NCBI RefSeq assembly: GCF_029914245.1
Contig: NZ_JARYZI010000008.1
Coordinates: 62,001 to 126,000 of the forward strand
DNA from: Fusibacter bizertensis
GTDB taxonomy: Bacteria; Bacillota; Clostridia; Peptostreptococcales; Acidaminobacteraceae
Direction of reading: 5' to 3'
Length of the DNA: 64,000 nucleotides
A model generated the notes under the pieces. The model ran no database searches and was not told the origin of the DNA. It saw nothing but the letters and a program-made list of their open reading frames with translations. The position numbers were made by a program, and so were the translations under genes. Each line of letters begins with the position of its first letter. The stretch's first letter is position 1. Below, in pieces: positions 31,307-40,408 of the stretch.

Positions 31307-31356
31307 AAAAGGGAGTATCTCAAATGCATAAATACATTTTGAGATACTCCCTTTTA
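31307..31356. terminator. Bidirectional terminator
   Basis: AAAAGGGAGTATCTCAAA...TTTGAGATACTCCCTTTT inverted repeat between the H-NOX receptor (+) and a MATE gene (-). Confidence 0.88.
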
Positions 31357-31359
31357 GCG

Positions 31360-32721
31360 TTAAACAATTCTTGGATTTTCATATATATTTGTTTTGTAAT
31401 ATAGGAAACCATTTAAAAGCAACCTAACTGTCATATCAACTCCTATAGCAAGAAAAACAATGTTCACTGACCAGTCAAGTAGGTAAGCAGCAACGCATGC
31501 TATCGGTACACGAACCATATAAAGTCCAACAAAAGCAGCATACATTGGCATCTTGGTATAGCCAGCACCTCTTAACGCACCACCTAGTACCCCCGCCATA
31601 TTTTGAGGTACTTGAGCCAAGCCACAAACGATTAGATAAAAACTCCCTATTTTGATTAATTCTTGATCACTTGTCATAAATCCCAATAAAGCTTTTGGAA
31701 AAAGAACTAGTAGCCCACCTCCAATAACAGAGATTAAAACAGCTCCTTTCAAAATTTCAAAAAGATAACGCTTCGCTATATCAGGATTTTTTGCACCCAG
31801 ATGCCTACCAATTAAAGCTGTTGCAGCCACTTGAAAACCCGCTGCTGGCATATATGCAATACTCTCCGCTTGAAGCCCTAGTTGATAAGCTGCATACGAA
31901 GCATCTCCATATGAAAGTATCGCACGTATCAAGACAATTGAACTCAATTGCCAAAATAAAGATTCAAAGGCACTTGGAATTCCAGTCGAATATACCGATT
32001 TCATAATATCCTTTGTAAATCTAATAAAACCTTTAATTGACTCACCTTTAAGTAGTGACTTACTTTTCATAATTACGACAATAGCTACCAGTGCAGCCAT
32101 CGCTTGCGAAAGTGCAAGCGCAATAGCTGCACCTTTAAGACCAAGTACTGGAAACCCGAAATATCCATTCACTAGGACAACGCCAAAGACTATATTAAGC
32201 ACATTCATCACCCCGCTGATGAGCATCGGTGTAGTCGCATCACCTTTTCCTTGAAGCGCTCCTGATACTATCAGTATGATTCCTAAAAACGGCATGCCAC
32301 AACCCACTATTCTCAGCACTTCTATCCCGGTACTTAAGAGTGCACCTTCAGCACCAAATATCGTCCCCAACCAGAACTTTGGCAACAATAAAATGGTCAT
32401 TAAAAAGAATAGTGAAAGAATTGAGATCGATCCTATCGTTTGCATCAAAGCTTGTTTAATTCGTTTATGATCACTTGCTCCAAGCGCTTGTGCGATTACA
32501 ACTTGTACACCAATAGCTATCCCTTTATAGGCAGCCCATATAATCCCCCTCACTCTTGTACTGAGCCCCATTGCACCTATGGCATCAGATCCCAAGTTTC
32601 CAATCAACTTCATAGAAACAATTCCCACCATCATTTCAAGCATACTCGAAACTAAAATTGGCAAAAGAAACTTTAGAATTGTTTTTCTAATCTCTATTTT
32701 ATTTGGCACAACAGTTTCCAT
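31360..32721 (-). CDS. MATE family efflux transporter
   Basis: Twelve-helix sodium- or proton-driven exporter of drugs or metabolites, 453 residues, in two six-helix halves. Signature parts include IGNLGSDAIGAMGLS in helix 1, QALGASDHKRIKQAL in the first half and IGRHLGAKNPDIAKR in the second. The start is at the ATG at 32721 behind GAGGTG; the upstream TTG at 32733 overlaps that site. It stands alone. It is only distantly like the second MATE at 33782-35167. Confidence 0.9.
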   Translation of the reverse strand: METVVPNKIEIRKTILKFLLPILVSSMLEMMVGIVSMKLIGNLGSDAIGAMGLSTRVRGIIWAAYKGIAIGVQVVIAQALGASDHKRIKQALMQTIGSISILSLFFLMTILLLPKFWLGTIFGAEGALLSTGIEVLRIVGCGMPFLGIILIVSGALQGKGDATTPMLISGVMNVLNIVFGVVLVNGYFGFPVLGLKGAAIALALSQAMAALVAIVVIMKSKSLLKGESIKGFIRFTKDIMKSVYSTGIPSAFESLFWQLSSIVLIRAILSYGDASYAAYQLGLQAESIAYMPAAGFQVAATALIGRHLGAKNPDIAKRYLFEILKGAVLISVIGGGLLVLFPKALLGFMTSDQELIKIGSFYLIVCGLAQVPQNMAGVLGGALRGAGYTKMPMYAAFVGLYMVRVPIACVAAYLLDWSVNIVFLAIGVDMTVRLLLNGFLYYKTNIYENPRIV

Positions 32722-32824
32722 ATCACACCTCAAATTTATTTCGTATCCCTTAATATTTTAACAGAACTTTGTCTACAAACAAGTGAAATCTATTCTGAAA
32801 ATCAAATATAATTGTGAGAAGATA

Positions 32825-32877
32825 AAAAAGGAGCCTTCACAAAACAACGCGAACGTTCATCTGTGAAAACTCCTTAA
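32825..32877 (-). terminator. Terminator after ribU
   Basis: Minus-strand AAGGAG..TTCAC...GTGAA..CTCCTT hairpin followed by T6. Confidence 0.75.
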
Positions 32878-32894
32878 TAAGGGCAAACCTTAAA

Positions 32895-33491
32895 TTATAA
32901 ACCTTTGTGTAAAACTGGTGAGATGCGTTTGTAGAGTACCAAAGTCAATGCAGATAAAACCAATCCTTTAAAGAGATTGAAAGGTACAATTCCAAATAGT
33001 ACTAAAGTTGCAACACTGTTGATTGAAGGGTTAACAATAGTACCCAGTTCAACAATAGTATCAATCGGCATAAACGCAGTATAAAAAGGAATTAATACGA
33101 AATAGTTTGCAAGTGCTCCAACAATCGCCATAAACAATGTCCCCACTAACAAACCTATAATAGCTGATTTTTTTGATTTATTTTTAGCATAAATAATTGC
33201 AGATGGTATCACTATCGCAGAACCAATAGCAAAGTTAGCAAGTTCTCCAACGCCACCAGTAGAAGTTTGTAATAAATGCAGTATATTTTTCACTGCTTCA
33301 ATTGCGACACCCGCCATTGGCCCCATTGCAAAAGCTCCGATTAACGCTGGCAAATCACTCATATCCAACTTAAGAAATGATGGGAAAATTGGAATCATTA
33401 GTTCAAGTTGCATGATGACAAATGCAAGCACACTAAGCATTGCAATCTTTGTCATTTTTGATACAGATAATTTTTTTGTTGAAGTTACCAT
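32895..33491 (-). CDS. ribU: ECF transporter S component for riboflavin
   Basis: Membrane substrate-binding subunit that captures riboflavin for an energy-coupling-factor transporter. 198 residues with about six helices. The family pattern is clear: KMTKIAMLSVLAFV at the start, a LKLDMSDLPALIGAFAMGP loop and EAVKNILHLLQTSTGGVGE between helices 2 and 3. An FMN riboswitch directly upstream confirms the substrate. The EcfA/EcfT energising subunits are not in the window, as expected for shared (group II) systems. Start behind AAGGAGG. Confidence 0.95.
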   Translation of the reverse strand: MVTSTKKLSVSKMTKIAMLSVLAFVIMQLELMIPIFPSFLKLDMSDLPALIGAFAMGPMAGVAIEAVKNILHLLQTSTGGVGELANFAIGSAIVIPSAIIYAKNKSKKSAIIGLLVGTLFMAIVGALANYFVLIPFYTAFMPIDTIVELGTIVNPSINSVATLVLFGIVPFNLFKGLVLSALTLVLYKRISPVLHKGL

Positions 33492-33511
33492 ACCTAAAAC
33501 CTCCTTGTAGT

Positions 33512-33591
33512 CACTAGACTTTATCTAGTGCATAAAAATTGTGTGGCCTTAGGGTATTAAAATACCCCTAAAGCAATATAACTTCAGGGGT
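33512..33591 (-). promoter_or_regulatory. Expression platform of the FMN riboswitch
   Basis: Between aptamer and ribU are two mutually exclusive hairpins: ACCCCTAAAG (33564-33573) can pair with CTTCAGGGGT (33582-33591), or TTAGGGTATT (33549-33558) with AATACCCCTAA (33561-33571), the latter followed by a short U run at 33534-33540 after a nine-base gap. A further seven-pair hairpin (33512-33530) ends eight bases before the GGAGG site. Whether control is by termination, by blocking the ribosome site, or both is inference. Confidence 0.55.
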
Positions 33592-33628
33592 TAATGTACG
33601 TATTAAAGCACAAACGTATACTCATAAA

Positions 33629-33738
33629 CCTCTTCTTCCATCCAGACTTTAACTGTCGGCTCTGGAAATTAACCAGATCAACCTTTCGGCTCGCGGGCTT
33701 TACCGCCGGTGGGGACTTACACCCCGCCCTGAAGATTC
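33629..33738 (-). ncRNA. FMN riboswitch aptamer (RFN element)
   Basis: Minus strand carries the RFN consensus blocks in order: TCTTCAGGGCGGGGTG, CCCCACCGGCGGT, AGCCCGCGAGC and the closing GATGGAAGAAGA. It folds into the six-stem FMN-binding junction and sits directly upstream of ribU. Confidence 0.96.
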
Positions 33739-33749
33739 TTTATGATAAA

Positions 33750-33779
33750 ATTATAACATGCGATTTAAACAAGTGTCAA
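33750..33779 (-). promoter_or_regulatory. Promoter of the riboswitch-ribU transcript
   Basis: Minus strand: perfect -35 TTGACA (33774-33779), 18-base spacer, perfect -10 TATAAT (33750-33755). It overlaps the 3' end of the upstream MATE gene's intergenic region by a few bases. Confidence 0.85.
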
Positions 33780-33781
33780 CA

Positions 33782-35167
33782 TTAAGCTGCAGATAAATCT
33801 TCTAAAACAGATTTCTTTTGCTTAATAATTTTACTTTGCCATCTCCCGGTCGAATAGATTCCCAGTCCGATCAAGCAAGTGATTAAGTTTGATGCAATCA
33901 TAGCCAACCAAATCGAACTTGGCCCAAATCCCTCTAATCGACTAAGCATATATACCATGGGAATTCTTAGAACCCATAAGCGGCCCATCATAAGAATCAT
34001 TGCAGATATCGTATGACCTGAACCTTGGAACGTTCCAACTAATATTTGGAAAAATCCCATCAAAGGAATTCCATAAATTATCATCGTTAAATATTCAGTA
34101 CCATTTTTGATAACTTCAGGATCTGTACTAAATGCTTTTACGATTTGCTGTACAAATGGCAACATAATAAGCCCACCTACAACTAAAAATATAGTAGACA
34201 TAATCGTACTATTTCTTACCGCAAGTTTCGCTCTGCTTACATTATCCGCACCCAGATTTTGACCTACTATCGTCGCAAGCGCATTACCGATACCCATAGC
34301 AGGCATCATAATCAATGAACTGATTCTGTTTCCAATTGCAAATGCAGTCAGGGTAACTTCTCCGAAAGAGACAAGAAAAACATTGAGTATCGTAAAACCA
34401 AAAGCTGTCATTGCTTGCCCAGTTGAAGATGGTAAGCCAATATTGACAATTTTCATCAAAATTTCTTTATTAAATTTTAAGTCGGATAGTTCAAGTTTCA
34501 AACTTTGCTTTTCATCAAATGTTGTGATTATGCCATAAACTGCAAATACGCCAGTTGATATAACCGTTGCTATTGCAGCACCTTGAATCCCCATATCCAG
34601 TCCAAACATAAGGATTGGGTCCAGTATTATATTTGTCCCAATTGAAAGTGCTCCTATAATTAAAGGGGACATTGTGTCGCCTTGTCCTTGTTTTATCGCA
34701 TTATATGCATTGAGTAAAAACGTAGTTGGCATTCCTAGGAACATAATACTTAGATAAGCATATGCATTATCGTAAAGTTCCCCAGTTCCCCCCATGGCCC
34801 TGATGATTGTTGGAGCCCCCAGATAACCAATTAAGCCCAAAACTAAAGATAAAACAAAAAGAAAAGAAATTGACTGTCCAGCAGTCTTTCTTGCTTTTTC
34901 CTGCATCTGTGCACCTATGTATTGCGCTATAATTGAAGAAGTAGCAACCGTCATCCCTATACCAAATGATGTGATGAGAAAAATTAAAGGCCATATAAAC
35001 TGAACACCTGCAACCGCGTTACCAGGGATTTTACTTACAAAAAAAGTATCAGTTAGATTATAAATTGTACGAATAAAATTGTTAAGCATAATTGGGAGCG
35101 ACAGCGTCAATATTACCTTTCTCATGTTACCGTTTAATATTAGCTCTCTCTTTTGTATAAAATCCAT
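33782..35167 (-). CDS. MATE family efflux transporter (NorM/DinF-like, MepA-like)
   Basis: Second multidrug-and-toxin extrusion transporter, 461 residues, about twelve helices. Patterns include LPIMLNNFIRTIYNLTDTFFV in helix 1, SSIIAQYIGAQMQEKARK and ATIVGQNLGADNVSRAKLAVR in the two repeats. Starts behind AGGGGGAT. No regulator is adjacent. It lies upstream of ribU but is separated from it by the ribU promoter, so the link is by position only. Confidence 0.9.
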   Translation of the reverse strand: MDFIQKRELILNGNMRKVILTLSLPIMLNNFIRTIYNLTDTFFVSKIPGNAVAGVQFIWPLIFLITSFGIGMTVATSSIIAQYIGAQMQEKARKTAGQSISFLFVLSLVLGLIGYLGAPTIIRAMGGTGELYDNAYAYLSIMFLGMPTTFLLNAYNAIKQGQGDTMSPLIIGALSIGTNIILDPILMFGLDMGIQGAAIATVISTGVFAVYGIITTFDEKQSLKLELSDLKFNKEILMKIVNIGLPSSTGQAMTAFGFTILNVFLVSFGEVTLTAFAIGNRISSLIMMPAMGIGNALATIVGQNLGADNVSRAKLAVRNSTIMSTIFLVVGGLIMLPFVQQIVKAFSTDPEVIKNGTEYLTMIIYGIPLMGFFQILVGTFQGSGHTISAMILMMGRLWVLRIPMVYMLSRLEGFGPSSIWLAMIASNLITCLIGLGIYSTGRWQSKIIKQKKSVLEDLSAA

Positions 35168-35276
35168 ATATCCCCCTACCTATATTAATCACTATATTAT
35201 ACCACCAATTCTTTCGCAGCTCAAATATTTCGTGCCACAAAATAAACTGAAATGTTTTCAAGTTCATAGTTAATGG

Positions 35277-35282
35277 TATAAT
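35277..35282 (+). promoter_or_regulatory. Candidate -10 box of the cupin gene
   Basis: TATAAT with TTTTCA 16 bases upstream; 38 bases before the ATG. Confidence 0.4.
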
Positions 35283-35319
35283 ATAATTAGCAAGAAATGA
35301 CATGCGCAAGGAGGAAAAT

Positions 35320-35667
35320 ATGATCGTAGGAAATTTTATGGACTTAACTGCAAATACAATCACTAGTCCTGAGGCTAAAAATGCATCTATGAAAGTACTC
35401 GTATCACCAAAAGAAGGGTGGGAAGGGTATGTAATGCGTGTAGTAGAACTAGATCCTGAAGGGTACTCCCCTAAACATCAACACAACTGGCCACACATAA
35501 ATTATGTCATCGAAGGAAACGGTACTGTATTAATAGACGAAACCCTGCATGAACTTAAAGCAGGAAGTTATGCCTTCGTACCACCTAACACACTTCATCA
35601 ATATTCAAACACAGGCACCACTTTGTTTAAATTTATATGCATTGTTCCTGAAGAAGGGCACAAATAA
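35320..35667 (+). CDS. Small cupin-domain protein
   Basis: A 115-residue single-domain cupin. Motif 1 (PKHQHNWPHINYVIEGNG) holds two histidines and a glutamate for metal; motif 2 (AGSYAFVPPNTLHQYSN) adds the last histidine. The start is at the ATG at 35320 behind AAGGAGG, not at 35302. It could be a metal-dependent enzyme or a sugar/ligand-binding protein; the substrate is unknown. It stands alone among minus-strand genes. Confidence 0.83.
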   Translation: MIVGNFMDLTANTITSPEAKNASMKVLVSPKEGWEGYVMRVVELDPEGYSPKHQHNWPHINYVIEGNGTVLIDETLHELKAGSYAFVPPNTLHQYSNTGTTLFKFICIVPEEGHK

Positions 35668-35690
35668 GTACCATTAATTTAACCTTAATT

Positions 35691-35720
35691 AGAATCGTTG
35701 GACACCGACCCTCCGATTCT
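35691..35720. repeat. Inverted repeat after the cupin gene
   Basis: AGAATCG (35691-35697) and CGATTCT (35714-35720) with a 16-base C-rich loop; no T run. Role unknown. Confidence 0.4.
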
Positions 35721-35745
35721 GCAACAATGTTGTTATGACTTAATA

Positions 35746-35792
35746 AAAAAGCGCCACAAAATAAAAAGTTTATTTTGTAGCGCTTCTCTTTT
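35746..35792. terminator. Bidirectional terminator between cupin and purD
   Basis: GCGC-c-ACAAAATAAA / TTTATTTTGT-a-GCGC hairpin flanked by A6 on the left and T-rich on the right. Confidence 0.85.
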
Positions 35793-35842
35793 TCGTTGCC
35801 ATTTACATCGTTATAACTATAATGTTAAATTTAAATCTTAAT

Positions 35843-37099
35843 CTAAAACTTTGCAATATCATTTCTAAAATATGCGTTCTCAAATGAAATTTGAGAAAGA
35901 CTGCTATACGCTTTTGATCTTGCCTTCTCAAGTGTAGTTCCAAGAGCAGTTACACCTAAGACTCTTCCGCCATTTGTAACGACATCACCTTCCGTATGCT
36001 TCGTTCCACAGTGAAAAACAACCGAATTATTCAGTTCAGCATTTTCAAGCCCAAAAATTTTAACACCCTTTTTATAAGTTTCGGGATAGCCTCCCGAAGC
36101 CATAATAATACAAACAGCATGGTATGTTGACCATTTTAGATCGATGTCTTTAAGCGTTTCATTTTCAACGGCATCTATAACATCTAATAGCTCATTTTCT
36201 AGTCTCACTAAAGTGACTTCTGTTTCCGGATCACCCATCCTGACATTGTATTCCAAAACGTTTATTTCTTCGCCATCGATCATGACACCGACAAACAGAA
36301 TGCCTTTAAAATTTATCTCGTCTTCCTTGATGCCTACGATAAATGGATCTAAAATATCACTTTGAATTTTTGCCATCATCACATCATCTATCACTTTACT
36401 CGGTGAATAAGTACCCATACCACCGGTATTGAGGCCTTCATCACCATCTTTGGCTTTTTTATAATCTTGCGCTGGTTGCATGGGTATAATACTCTGACCA
36501 TCAACAAAACACAAAATGGACGCTTCTATCCCTTTGAGAAAGGCTTCAAGTACTACTTTAGAACCCGCATCACCAAAAACTTGATTTGCCATCATGTCTG
36601 TAATCGCTAGGATTGCTTCAGCTTCAGTTTGTGCAATGACGACTCCTTTTCCGGCAGCTAGTCCGTCAGCTTTAACAACTAGTGGAAAATCAAAACGTTT
36701 TATCGCCTTTAAAGCTTCCTCTAAATCCACATGTGTCTCGGATTTCGCAGTTGGTATATGATGCTTCATTAAAAAAGCTTTCGCAAAATCCTTACTTCCC
36801 TCAAATTGAGCTGCTTTTTTATTCGGTCCAAAAATCCTTAATCCACTTGCAATAAAAAGATCAACAATACCAAGAACCAGTGGTAACTCAGGACCTACTA
36901 TTGTAAGATCAATCTTCTCATTTAAAGCGAACTCAAGTAGTCCCTTTAAATCATCTACCTCTATGGGTACACAAGTTGCTAGGGACTGTATACCTGCATT
37001 TCCAGGCGCTGCATATAATTTAAGTTCTCGCTTATCTTTACTTAATTTGTGTACAATAGCGTGTTCTCGTCCGCCACTTCCGATCACTAAAACCTTCAA
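35843..37099 (-). CDS. purD: Phosphoribosylamine-glycine ligase
   Basis: Second step of purine synthesis: joins glycine to phosphoribosylamine using ATP (ATP-grasp fold). Shows KVLVIGSGGREHAI at the N-terminus, PLVVKADGLAAGKGVVIA (ATP-grasp loop), GGMGTYSPS and NVLEYNVRMGDPETE. The start is taken as TTG at 37099 (418 residues), five bases behind GGAGGT; the TTG at 37111 overlaps that site. Last gene of the seven-gene pur operon, 22 bases after purH. Confidence 0.94.
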   Translation of the reverse strand: MKVLVIGSGGREHAIVHKLSKDKRELKLYAAPGNAGIQSLATCVPIEVDDLKGLLEFALNEKIDLTIVGPELPLVLGIVDLFIASGLRIFGPNKKAAQFEGSKDFAKAFLMKHHIPTAKSETHVDLEEALKAIKRFDFPLVVKADGLAAGKGVVIAQTEAEAILAITDMMANQVFGDAGSKVVLEAFLKGIEASILCFVDGQSIIPMQPAQDYKKAKDGDEGLNTGGMGTYSPSKVIDDVMMAKIQSDILDPFIVGIKEDEINFKGILFVGVMIDGEEINVLEYNVRMGDPETEVTLVRLENELLDVIDAVENETLKDIDLKWSTYHAVCIIMASGGYPETYKKGVKIFGLENAELNNSVVFHCGTKHTEGDVVTNGGRVLGVTALGTTLEKARSKAYSSLSQISFENAYFRNDIAKF

Positions 37100-37121
37100 A
37101 ATTACCTCCAATAAATATGAA

Positions 37122-38666
37122 CTAGTGCTTAAAGTGTCTCATACCAGTGAAAACCATAGCCATGCCATATTTATTCGCTTCATCAATCACTTCTTGATCA
37201 CGAACTGAACCACCCGGTTGGATAATCGCAGTAATCCCCGCTTCAGCAGCTGCTTTGATAGCATCAGCAAACGGAAAAAAAGCATCCGATGCTAGCACAG
37301 CACCTTTTACTGGGAAATTCGATTGTCTAATTGCATTTTCAGTTGCCCAAACACGGCTAACTTGTCCTTGACCTATACCCAGCGTTTGACCTTCTCTACT
37401 GATAACAATTCCGTTAGATTTTGCATGTTTTACCACTTTCCACGCAAATAAAAGTTCTTCCATTTCTTTCTTAGTAGGGATGCGCTCAGTAACAGACTTA
37501 GGTTCACCGTCTATTAGTACCGCATCAATATCTTGAATGAGTAAACCACCCAGCGTTTTTTTCATGTCCATCTGATAAGGTTTCACTTCTTCTGAAATAG
37601 ATGCCAATTTAAGAATTCTTAGATTTTTTTTCTTTTTTAAACACGCTAAAGCATCGTCATCATATTCTGGTGCAATAACGATCTCAAGGAATGTTTCATT
37701 CATTTTTTCTGCTGTAGCAATATCGATTTTGCGATTTACAGCGACGATTCCACCAAAGATTGAAACTGGATCACAATCATAAGCTTTGGTATAAGCATGA
37801 TGAAGATCATAACCTGTTCCAACGCCACATGGACTTGAATGTTTAACCGCAATTGCAGTCGCTTTTTCTCTGTATTCTTTTAAAAGTGCAATGGCACCGC
37901 TTACATCGTTGATGTTGTTATAGGAAAGCGCCTTGCCGTGAAGTTGTTCAGCTTCTGCCAAAGTACCACTTGTGTTAAAAATTTCTTTATAAAAAGCAGC
38001 TGATTGATGAGGGTTTTCGCCATATCGTAAATCTTGTACTTTTTCGTAAGTAACCGTTAGTGTCTTAGTAAAAGGCGACTTATCTCCATGTCTTAGAAGG
38101 TATTCAGCGATCATAGCATCATAATGTGCGGTGTGCTGAAAAACTTTAAGTGCTAAGTCGTATTTCGTTTCATAAGTGACTTCATTTGATTTATTCAGTT
38201 CATCAATCACTTTTGTATAGTCATCAGGGTCAATCACCACAGTAACATCACGGTGGTTCTTAGCTGCCGATCTTAACATCGTCGGTCCGCCAATATCTAT
38301 ATTTTCTATTGCCTCCTCAAAAGAAACACCAGGTTTAAGAACAGTTTCTTTAAAGGGATATAGGTTAATTACCACAAAATCAATGGTTTGGATGTTAAGG
38401 TTTTCAAGTTGTTGCATATGGCTTTTATTTTCCCGTACAGCCAATATACCACCGTGAACAACTGGATGTAGTGTTTTCACTCTTCCATCCAAACACTCAG
38501 GAAAATGTGTGATTTCACTAATGTTTTTTACTGGAATACCAGCAGCTTTTATCGCCATTTCCGTTCCACCTGTAGAGATAAGTTCGACTCCTAAGGCATG
38601 AAGTTCTCTAGCAAATTCTACTATTCCTGTTTTATCGGAAACACTTAAGAGTGCTCTTTTTTTCAT
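37122..38666 (-). CDS. purH: Bifunctional AICAR formyltransferase / IMP cyclohydrolase
   Basis: Last two steps to IMP. An N-terminal cyclohydrolase of the methylglyoxal-synthase fold (about 1-145: [27 protein letters not shown]) is followed by the formyltransferase (about 195-514: [25 protein letters not shown] with the catalytic KH pair). 514 residues is normal. Lies 19 bases after purN. Confidence 0.95.
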   Translation of the reverse strand: MKKRALLSVSDKTGIVEFARELHALGVELISTGGTEMAIKAAGIPVKNISEITHFPECLDGRVKTLHPVVHGGILAVRENKSHMQQLENLNIQTIDFVVINLYPFKETVLKPGVSFEEAIENIDIGGPTMLRSAAKNHRDVTVVIDPDDYTKVIDELNKSNEVTYETKYDLALKVFQHTAHYDAMIAEYLLRHGDKSPFTKTLTVTYEKVQDLRYGENPHQSAAFYKEIFNTSGTLAEAEQLHGKALSYNNINDVSGAIALLKEYREKATAIAVKHSSPCGVGTGYDLHHAYTKAYDCDPVSIFGGIVAVNRKIDIATAEKMNETFLEIVIAPEYDDDALACLKKKKNLRILKLASISEEVKPYQMDMKKTLGGLLIQDIDAVLIDGEPKSVTERIPTKKEMEELLFAWKVVKHAKSNGIVISREGQTLGIGQGQVSRVWATENAIRQSNFPVKGAVLASDAFFPFADAIKAAAEAGITAIIQPGGSVRDQEVIDEANKYGMAMVFTGMRHFKH

Positions 38667-38685
38667 AACGCCTCCAAATGAATAA

Positions 38686-39321
38686 TTATATTATTTTAGG
38701 GATATTTTCATCTGCATCAAGGCCAATCTTCACTTTCCCCGATACAATCGCTTCTAAAGTTTCTACCATAAGAAGATGTTCGACTTTTAATACTTTTCTT
38801 GCTAATAATTCGGCTGTATCTTCCCTTTCTACATCTACAGTCATCTGGTAAATAATGCGACCTGTATCTATACCTTCTTCTACAAAATGCGTCGTCGCCC
38901 CACTAATAGGATCTCCAGACTTAATCACAGACTCATGTACTTTGATCCCATAAAAGCCATGTCCACCATGTTTCGGCAAAAGTGAAGGATGGATGTTGAT
39001 AATTTTACCTTTAAAGGCCTTAATTAATTTTGGGGGCAATATTGCTAAGTACCCTGCAAGAACGATAAGATCAATTTCTTCACGTACCAAAGTATCAAAA
39101 AGCGCATTATCCCGCGCCTCTTTTTCAGGGTAATTGCCAAGTCCAATATAATAATCTTCAATACTGAATTTTCGGGCTCTTTCAAGCCCAAAGGCTTCTT
39201 TTCGGTTTGAAATTACACAGGCAATATCAACCTTTAAACCACGGGTCGATGTCGCATCTATAATCGCTTGTAGATTAGAGCCACCACCAGAGACTAAAAC
39301 CGCAACTCTTAAGCGTTGCAT
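38686..39321 (-). CDS. purN: Phosphoribosylglycinamide formyltransferase (folate-dependent)
   Basis: Transfers formyl from 10-formyl-THF to GAR. Has [14 protein letters not shown] (phosphate loop), [26 protein letters not shown] (catalytic asparagine and histidine) and [10 protein letters not shown] (catalytic aspartate). The clostridial GHGFYG insert replaces the usual GLH. Overlaps purM by 13 bases. Confidence 0.94.
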   Translation of the reverse strand: MQRLRVAVLVSGGGSNLQAIIDATSTRGLKVDIACVISNRKEAFGLERARKFSIEDYYIGLGNYPEKEARDNALFDTLVREEIDLIVLAGYLAILPPKLIKAFKGKIINIHPSLLPKHGGHGFYGIKVHESVIKSGDPISGATTHFVEEGIDTGRIIYQMTVDVEREDTAELLARKVLKVEHLLMVETLEAIVSGKVKIGLDADENIPKII

Positions 39322-40349
39322 AAAGCTACACCCGTGTTACCTTTTGCTACTTCACCGATAATACTCACTTCTTCACCACATGCTTTTAAAATTTCTATTG
39401 TTTTTTCTACATCTTCTTTTGAAACAACAGCAATATAACCAATTCCCATATTAAAAGTACCGTATAAATCATCACTTTCAACAATTCCAAGAGAAGATAT
39501 ATACTCAAATATTTTAGGCATTTTCCAAGAACCAAGTGTTACATTAGCACAGAGTCCTTCTGGCATCACTCTTGGTATATTTTCAAAGAATCCACCACCA
39601 GTCATGTGTACCATGCCTTTAACTTTAACTGATTCAAGAAGCGAAAGTATTGATTTGACATAGATACGTGTCGGTGTTAATAAAGCCTCACCTAATGTTG
39701 TCCCTATTTCTGGGATAAAAGTTTCAACCGTCATATCAAGTCGATCAAAGAATAATTTTCTAACCAAAGAATAACCATTTGAATGTATGCCACTTGAAGC
39801 GAGACCGATTAGTACATCTCCACTTTCAATATTTTGGCCTGAAATAATGTTTTTCTCATCCACTACACCTACAGCAAAACCTGCCATATCATATTCACCG
39901 TCTTGGTAAAATCCAGGCATTTCAGCCGTTTCTCCGCCCAAAAGTGGCATATTTGATAGTTTACATCCATCTGTTATCCCTTTTACAAGAAGTGCAGCAC
40001 TTTCTGCCTTAAGTCTTCCCGTTGCAAGATAATCTAAGAAAAACAAGGGAGTTGCACCTTGGCAAAGGATATCGTTTACACACATAGCAACCAGATCTTG
40101 ACCAACAGTATCGTGCTGATCCATCATAAAAGCAACTTTTAATTTAGTACCTACACCATCTGTTCCAGCAACCAATACGGGACTCTCAAATTTACCACTC
40201 AATCTCAAAAGACCGCCAAAACTTCCTAAATCACCGATAACATCTGAATTAAATGTTTCTTTGACATGCTTTTTCATCAGCTCAACTGCACGTGCTCCTT
40301 CTTTTACATCAACACCCGCTTCGGCATAAGTCAACTTATCTACTGACAT
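39309..40349 (-). CDS. purM: Phosphoribosylformylglycinamidine cyclo-ligase (AIR synthetase)
   Basis: Closes the imidazole ring to make AIR. Typical blocks: LTYAEAGVDVKEGARAVE, VAGTDGVGTKLKVA, MCVNDILCQGATPLFFLDY, LGGETAEMPGFY, MTGGGFFENIPRVMP. The start is the ATG at 40349 (346 residues) with GGAG seven bases upstream. Overlaps purN and follows purF by 59 bases. Confidence 0.95.
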   Translation of the reverse strand: MSVDKLTYAEAGVDVKEGARAVELMKKHVKETFNSDVIGDLGSFGGLLRLSGKFESPVLVAGTDGVGTKLKVAFMMDQHDTVGQDLVAMCVNDILCQGATPLFFLDYLATGRLKAESAALLVKGITDGCKLSNMPLLGGETAEMPGFYQDGEYDMAGFAVGVVDEKNIISGQNIESGDVLIGLASSGIHSNGYSLVRKLFFDRLDMTVETFIPEIGTTLGEALLTPTRIYVKSILSLLESVKVKGMVHMTGGGFFENIPRVMPEGLCANVTLGSWKMPKIFEYISSLGIVESDDLYGTFNMGIGYIAVVSKEDVEKTIEILKACGEEVSIIGEVAKGNTGVALCNA

Positions 40350-40408
40350 GTTTATCTCCAATCATCCTTTTATTCGTTTTATCTATAATCATCCATTGTA
40401 TGCGCTAA

